Assembly (NCBI GenBank): GCA_001600615.1
Contig: BCKK01000009.1
Coordinates: 310,156 to 374,155 of the forward strand
Length of the DNA stretch: 64,000 nucleotides
Reading direction: 5' to 3'
From: Dioszegia crocea
Taxonomy: Eukaryota > Basidiomycota > Tremellomycetes > Tremellales > Bulleribasidiaceae
In this document: positions 59,724 through 64,000 of the stretch, piece by piece
Numbering within the stretch: position 1 is the stretch's first letter
Layout: each line of letters starts with the position of its first letter
The notes under the pieces: model-generated
What the model was told of the DNA's origin: nothing
Database searches by the model: none
What the model saw: only the letters and a program-made list of their open reading frames with translations
Translations under genes and position numbers: made by a program

Positions 59724-60836
59724 ATGCTCTCCTCATTCCTCCACTTAGCCTGCATCGGTCTGGCAGTCGCCACACCTATCCCCAACCCTCAATTCGGCGG
59801 TGGGTTCGGACTCGGCGGTGCTGGTGGCGGCGGTATCCCCAAATTCCCCGGTCTAGGCGGTGCGGGTGGTGCTGGCGGTGGATTTGCCGGGTTAGGCGGT
59901 GGCGGTGGCGCTGGTGGTCTTCCCAAGTTCCCTGGGTTGGGTGGTGCAGCCGGTGGCGGAGGGATCCCCAAGTTCCCAGGTCTGGGCGGAGCAGGAGGCG
60001 CTGGTGGATTTGGCGGTCTAGGCGGTGCGGGCGGTGCTGCAGGAGGGTTTGGTCTAGGTGGCGCTGGGGCCGCTGCTTCTGCAACCTCCACCTCTGCCGA
60101 CACATCCACTTCCACTTCCTCTGCCGATACTTCTTCATCCACCGACACTACCTCATCCCCCGCAACAAGCACCAACGGCGGTAACGGCTGTACCTCTTAC
60201 ACCATCATTAATACCCGAGGTACAGGCGAGCGACAAGGTCCCTCTTCCGGTTTCAAAACCATGAACGCCAATGTACTCGCCGCTAAATCAGGCGGTAAAG
60301 TATACGATACTGTCTATCCAGCAGGATTCAACCAGAACTCCGCATCGGGTACCGCAGACATTCTCCGTCAGATGGACTCGGAGTTAGCTACCAACCCTAG
60401 TCAATGCTTCATCCTTGAAGGTTACTCTCAGGGGGCTGCGGCAACTGTCAATGCCCTTGCCAAAATGCCGACGTCGGACCCTAAATTCGACGCTACCAAG
60501 GGCGTCTTCCTCATTGGGAACCCGGAACACAAGCCTGGATTGGCATGCAATGTCGATACGGCAGGTGGGAAGACGACGGAGAATGTTAATGGGATCTCGG
60601 CGGCTCTGGGAGGTGGGATCCCGGCGGAATGGGTCAGTAAGACTTTGGATGTTTGCAAAGCTGTAAGTCTCTTCTTGGATTGTATATGTATTGGACGGCA
60701 GCTGATGAGATAGGGCGACGGTATTTGCGATGCTGCGAGCGGGTTCGGCGTCACTGCAGCCCACCTTGCTTACCCTGTCGATGCTGGGACTCAGGATCAG
60801 GGTACCAAGTTCGTCAGTAACGCCATCGGCGCTTAG
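59724..60836 (+). CDS. Cutinase-family hydrolase C with Gly-rich repeat arm
   Basis: Two exons: 59724-60662 and 60714-60836, 353 aa. After the signal peptide (MLSSFLHLACIGLAVATP) comes a glycine-rich arm of about 95 residues (about 24-117). It holds three copies of (I/L)PKFPGLGG between GGAGG and GFGGLGG runs. A Ser/Thr-rich, probably O-glycosylated linker (about 118-152) leads into the same catalytic domain as its paralogs: CTSYTIINTRGTGERQG, CFILEGYSQGAAATVNAL, GNPEHKPGLACNVD and GDGICDAASGFGVTAAHLAY. The arm is encoded without an extra intron. It could tether the enzyme to wall or surface polymers, but that is inference. Opposite-strand frames over the arm are shadows. Confidence 0.93.
59793..60075 (+). 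repeat. In-frame Gly-rich repeat of cutinase C
   Basis: Imperfect tandem coding repeat; units encode GGAGGxGG spacers alternating with PKFPGLGG blocks. The other three cutinase-like genes lack it. Confidence 0.85.
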
Positions 60837-61565
60837 GCGAGGCGGGATGGAGGAGCAGGTGAAGACTGGGGCAGGGCCTACTTCACATGTATTGATAGCA
60901 AATATTAGTCCGTAGTGATTCGATCGTGGGTAGGGCTGGTCCCTTTCTCATGCTATGTAACTGTACCTCCAATAACATCAGTCAGCATAGGACGCAGAGC
61001 TTTGACCATCGAACTGCTCCAAGGCTTCTACAGATCATCCATGGCAATGACTGCAGATTTGCAACATGAAACAAGATGAAACACCTGAGGTATTCCCATT
61101 GCTCCTCTGCCAAGCTGGCTGGTGAGAAGAGCTTCCAGATCGGAACATACTGCACAGTGCAGAGTTCTGGCGCTCATATGTGGCGCATGCATAGCTCAAT
61201 GACGGTGGCCAAAGCAGAGCGCCTGACATTCCCATCCTCGACTAGCTTCCATCCATCATCAGCCGGACTCGCTGAAGATTTGGCGTCAGACGCCGACAGT
61301 CGAAATGGTAGCAAGCACGCAAACCCATACCCGCTTAGAGCGTAGCTAGAGGCAGCGGAAAACACTCGACTCCATACAGATCGATTTTACATGTTGCTAA
61401 TTCCTTGATTTGACGATTGATACTTCTGACATTGACCCCAACGCCTATCCCGATTCCCCGCCCAGTACCGACGCCGACTCTCCTCACCGACCTCACTGGA
61501 TACAGCTTACAATCCCTATCCCGCCTACACTCGCCAATGCTCCGCCCCTGAAAGAGATGCGCCGC
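60837..61565. other. Intergenic between convergent cutinase genes C and D
   Basis: 730 bp with no recognisable gene. Confidence 0.5.
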
Positions 61566-62323
61566 TTATGCGCCAAGTCGGGCTGTGATGAATGCTGTGC
61601 CCTGTCGCTGGGTTCCAGCGTCATTGGGGTAGGCAAGGTGGGCGGCGTTGATGCCGAAGCCGTGGGTAGTATCGCAGACACCATCGCCCTAGATATATCA
61701 GCCACGACTCTTCTTCCACATTCCGATCCAAGCGCAGGACCAGGACTTACAAAGTTGCAAACATCAAGTGTCTTCCCGACCCACGCCGCTGGTATCCCCC
61801 CAGCCAACGCCGACAGCCCATTGACATTCTTGGTACTCGTCCCACCGTTGGTGTCCACATTACACGCCAATCCCGCCTTATGTTCCGGGTTCCCAATGAG
61901 GAAGACACCCTTGACGGCATTGAATCGGGGATCAGAGGTAGGGATTTGGTCTAGCGCATTAACCGTCGCTGCTGCCCCTTGAGAGTAACCTTCAAGGATG
62001 AAGCACCGACTAGGGTTCGCAGCTAGTCCCGAAGAGATTTGACGGAGAATATCGGCTGTTCCAGCCGCTGAATTCTGGGAGAAATCGGCAGTGTATACAG
62101 TATTGTAGACTGTACCTCCTGATTTGGCAGCGAGGACGTTTCGGTTGATGGTGGTGAATCCCACCGAGGGTCCTTGGCGCTCGCCTGTACCTCGAGTGTT
62201 TATGATGGTGTAGACTGCGCAGGTGGTTTGACGAGTGAGGAGGTCTACAGTGTCGGCGGGAGAGGGGACGGGGGTGGCTAGGGCCAAGCCGGCGAGGGCG
62301 AGGGGAAGGAGAGAGGCGAGCAT
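61566..62323 (-). CDS. Cutinase-family secreted serine hydrolase D
   Basis: Two exons: 62323-61751 and 61688-61566, 231 aa. Signal peptide MLASLLPLALAGLALATP and a short pro-segment ending LLTRQ. Catalytic blocks match the paralogs: VYTIINTRGTGERQGPSVGF, CFILEGYSQGAAATVNAL, GVFLIGNPEHKAGLACNVD, then GDGVCDTTHGFGINAAHLAY in exon 2. It is closest to gene A (TKNVNGLS, PRFNAVKGVF, LDVCNF) but lies on the opposite strand at the other end of the array, which implies an inverted duplication or a later inversion. A GATATAAG element at 62431-62438 on the minus strand lies about 110 bp upstream. Confidence 0.93.
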
Positions 62324-63545
62324 GTTGTGGTAGGGAAGAAGGGGTAGGTTGATATGGGTAGGGTCGTTAGGTGGTCAGAGGACCAATCGAGGGGGATAGA
62401 GTTGTCAAGTAGGGTGGAGGAAGCGGACATCTTATATCTCCCACGCTCCGATCCACCACCACCTCTCGCTTACTTCCTCGCCCTAGTTACCGCCTCGGCC
62501 CGTCTAGACCTCCTCAGCCTCGCTTAGAGAGGCGGAATCTTGAGGCGCCATACACGCCATACTAGCGTCCTCGTTTAGGCACAAGTTACCCCGCTAGCCT
62601 CCATGGATCTGCCAAGTGGACTAGTGATCGCCATCCCCGATCTCATCAGATGTCGACATCATCTCGTTTCCGAGACGACTCAGAAGTCCGGGTCAATCAC
62701 TGTCAATCATGGTTTGGTTTGCCTGAGGCCACTGTAAGTCACCATGAACCGCATCGTAATCCAGACGTTACTCACTCGAGTCTGACGATAGCAGTCGGAC
62801 GCCCTTACAGAAACCGACGCGAAATGCCGATGACTCGTGACTCGTGACTAGCCAAGCCACTAGACTCTTTCATATCGATCGCGTGTGCAACACCGAGAAT
62901 ACCGGAATCCAGCAAAGAGCGAAGTGCTGTCATAGCTGTTATCTTATCAGACAAGGTCGCGGGACGTCGACTTTCGGCGGCCGAAGAAGGAGCAGCCTCA
63001 CAATTGCCGATCGTCCCACACTTCCAGCGATTCTAGCTGACGAGATCATCTTTGGACATTCGAGATCTGAGTACAGTGTCCGTCTCATGTGACTCTGGCA
63101 TCTGCAGCCGCGCGCTAACGGTCGAGGACATGGGCGATGGGCCATACCGGGCTTCTGCTTAGCGCGATTACAACGCGTGAGAATTTGAAAGCCTGACCGG
63201 CTAAATTGTCTCATAGCCGGACGATACATTTGCATCGACGCGCAGGGGTACTGATTTGAGGCCTTAAGGCCCAAACCCCGCTCCGTCTACGACCCTGTAG
63301 CGCCAGAATGCACGAGAGCGGCCCTAGAGGTTGCATGTATGTGATTGAGTTGTACAATGTCCGTAAGGCCCGCGGGCAACCCTGCTGGGACCTCTCCCCC
63401 TTGACGTTCGGATCTTTGCAAAACTCAGCCATAGCAATATCTTTCAAAAAGATCCTCATACTATACAAGCTTTGTATCATATAGGATTCCGTAACATCTC
63501 ATATATACTAATCGTCTACCTACACCCAACCCCAAGAGAAACTGC
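62324..63545. other. Intergenic
   Basis: 1.2 kb between the start of cutinase D and the stop of the eEF1B-gamma gene. The short frames carry nothing recognisable. Confidence 0.5.
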
Positions 63546-64000
63546 CTACTTGAAGTTCTTGCCGTCGGCCCACTCCTTGCCGTCAACAACCAAGTCCCAA
63601 GCCATGGCACCCTCGAAGAACGCCTTGTCCTCGGGGTTGTCAAGCTTGAGCTCCTTGTACTCGTATGACTCCCCTGTGGATGTCAGCTACATATTCCTGA
63701 CTTCATAACGATAGTCGTATAAAGAGCAACTCACAATCAGGGGCAGCCTCAACAACGGGCTTGGCATCTGGTCCTCGGAGGATAAGGGCACCGGAGATAA
63801 TAGAGTCGTTGGCCTTGCCGAGGACACCGACGGAACCGAAGAGGTACTTCCTTGAAGCCTCTAGACGGTTGAAGAAACCACCGACCTGTAAAATCAGCTT
63901 TGAGCTTCGCACCGTAGGAGCAAACAACTGACCTGGTTCGAAGACATGAAGACCTGGGTGAGCTCATCGTTGTACTTGAAGTCCACACGCCAGATGGAGA
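63546..64000 (-). CDS. Translation elongation factor 1-gamma (eEF1B gamma), C-terminal part
   Basis: Partial: the 5' part lies beyond the window edge. Visible exons are 64000-63933 (continuing), 63885-63735 and 63673-63546. The translation shows the conserved C-terminal EF1G domain: SIWRVDFKYNDELTQVFMSS, NQ then VGGFFNRLEASRKYLFGSVG, SIISGALILRGPD, and, joined across the last intron, DWESYEYKELKLD and GKEWADGKNFK at the stop. The protein is the structural subunit of the eEF1B guanine exchange complex; the GST-like N-terminal domain is not in this window. The intron ending at 63886 has a GTCAGT donor. Confidence 0.95.

Noticed and set aside
59776..60175. Two reverse frames (Pro-rich and Arg/His-rich) over cutinase C
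   Set aside because: Complement of the Gly-rich arm.
1..64000. tRNA genes, rRNA genes, CRISPR arrays, intact transposons
   Set aside because: I looked for B-box-like GGTTCGA(A/T)TCC, regularly spaced repeats and transposase or reverse-transcriptase motifs and saw none I could support.

Overview
The window is eukaryotic, from a compact basidiomycete genome, most likely a Tremellomycete (the class of Cryptococcus and Kwoniella). The signs are intron-dense genes with mostly 45-70 nt GT-AG introns, a branch-point motif close to gctgac or gctgat about 10 nt before most acceptors, CT-rich leaders, tight gene spacing, and a set of fungal housekeeping proteins. The gene models below were spliced by hand. 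Every multi-exon model closes in frame, and RSE1 comes out at 1217 aa, the length I recall for human SF3B3. No tRNA, rRNA, CRISPR array or intact transposon was recognised. One assembly gap (100 N) lies at 32528-32627.

Layout. 0-5 kb: a glycine-rich type I membrane protein (+), an unrecognised single-exon gene (-) and an unrecognised two-exon gene (+). 5-20 kb: proteasome alpha-7 PRE10 (-), divergent from tRNA pseudouridine synthase PUS7 (+), which is followed by the 20S pre-rRNA endonuclease NOB1 (+). Next come a large disordered protein (-), an AlaX/AARSD1-like alanyl-tRNA editing protein (-) with an altered zinc motif, and a small coiled-coil protein (+). 20-29 kb: a glyoxal-oxidase-type copper radical oxidase with a hydrophobic tail (-), an orphan gene (+), 3-isopropylmalate dehydrogenase LEU2 with an 8-nt microexon (+), and another orphan (+).

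29-45 kb: kinetochore SPC24 (-) divergent from choline-phosphate cytidylyltransferase PCT1 (+); the gene-poor stretch with the gap; a small secreted protein (+); a DUF2433-type metallophosphoesterase fused to an RRM and RGG tail (+); a 2.5 kb stretch without a recognisable gene; tRNA-dihydrouridine synthase DUS1 with a Cys/His-rich tail (+). 45-55 kb: an ICE2-like ER membrane protein (-) divergent from mitochondrial PP2C phosphatase PTC5 (+), splicing factor RSE1/SF3B3 with 19 exons (-), and a Max-like bHLH factor (-). 56-62.4 kb: four cutinase-family secreted hydrolase paralogs, all with one intron at the same position. The right edge cuts into translation elongation factor eEF1B-gamma (-).

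Functionally, most housekeeping genes serve RNA modification, ribosome maturation, splicing, translation quality and proteolysis. The accessory part is the secreted or surface set: four cutinase-like enzymes, the copper radical oxidase, the glycine-rich surface protein and a small secreted protein. The most distinctive items are the cutinase array with one member carrying a glycine/IPKFPGLGG repeat arm, the phosphoesterase-RRM-RGG fusion with degenerate metal motifs, the His-to-Gln change in the AlaX zinc site, two microexons, and a long palindrome upstream of LEU2.
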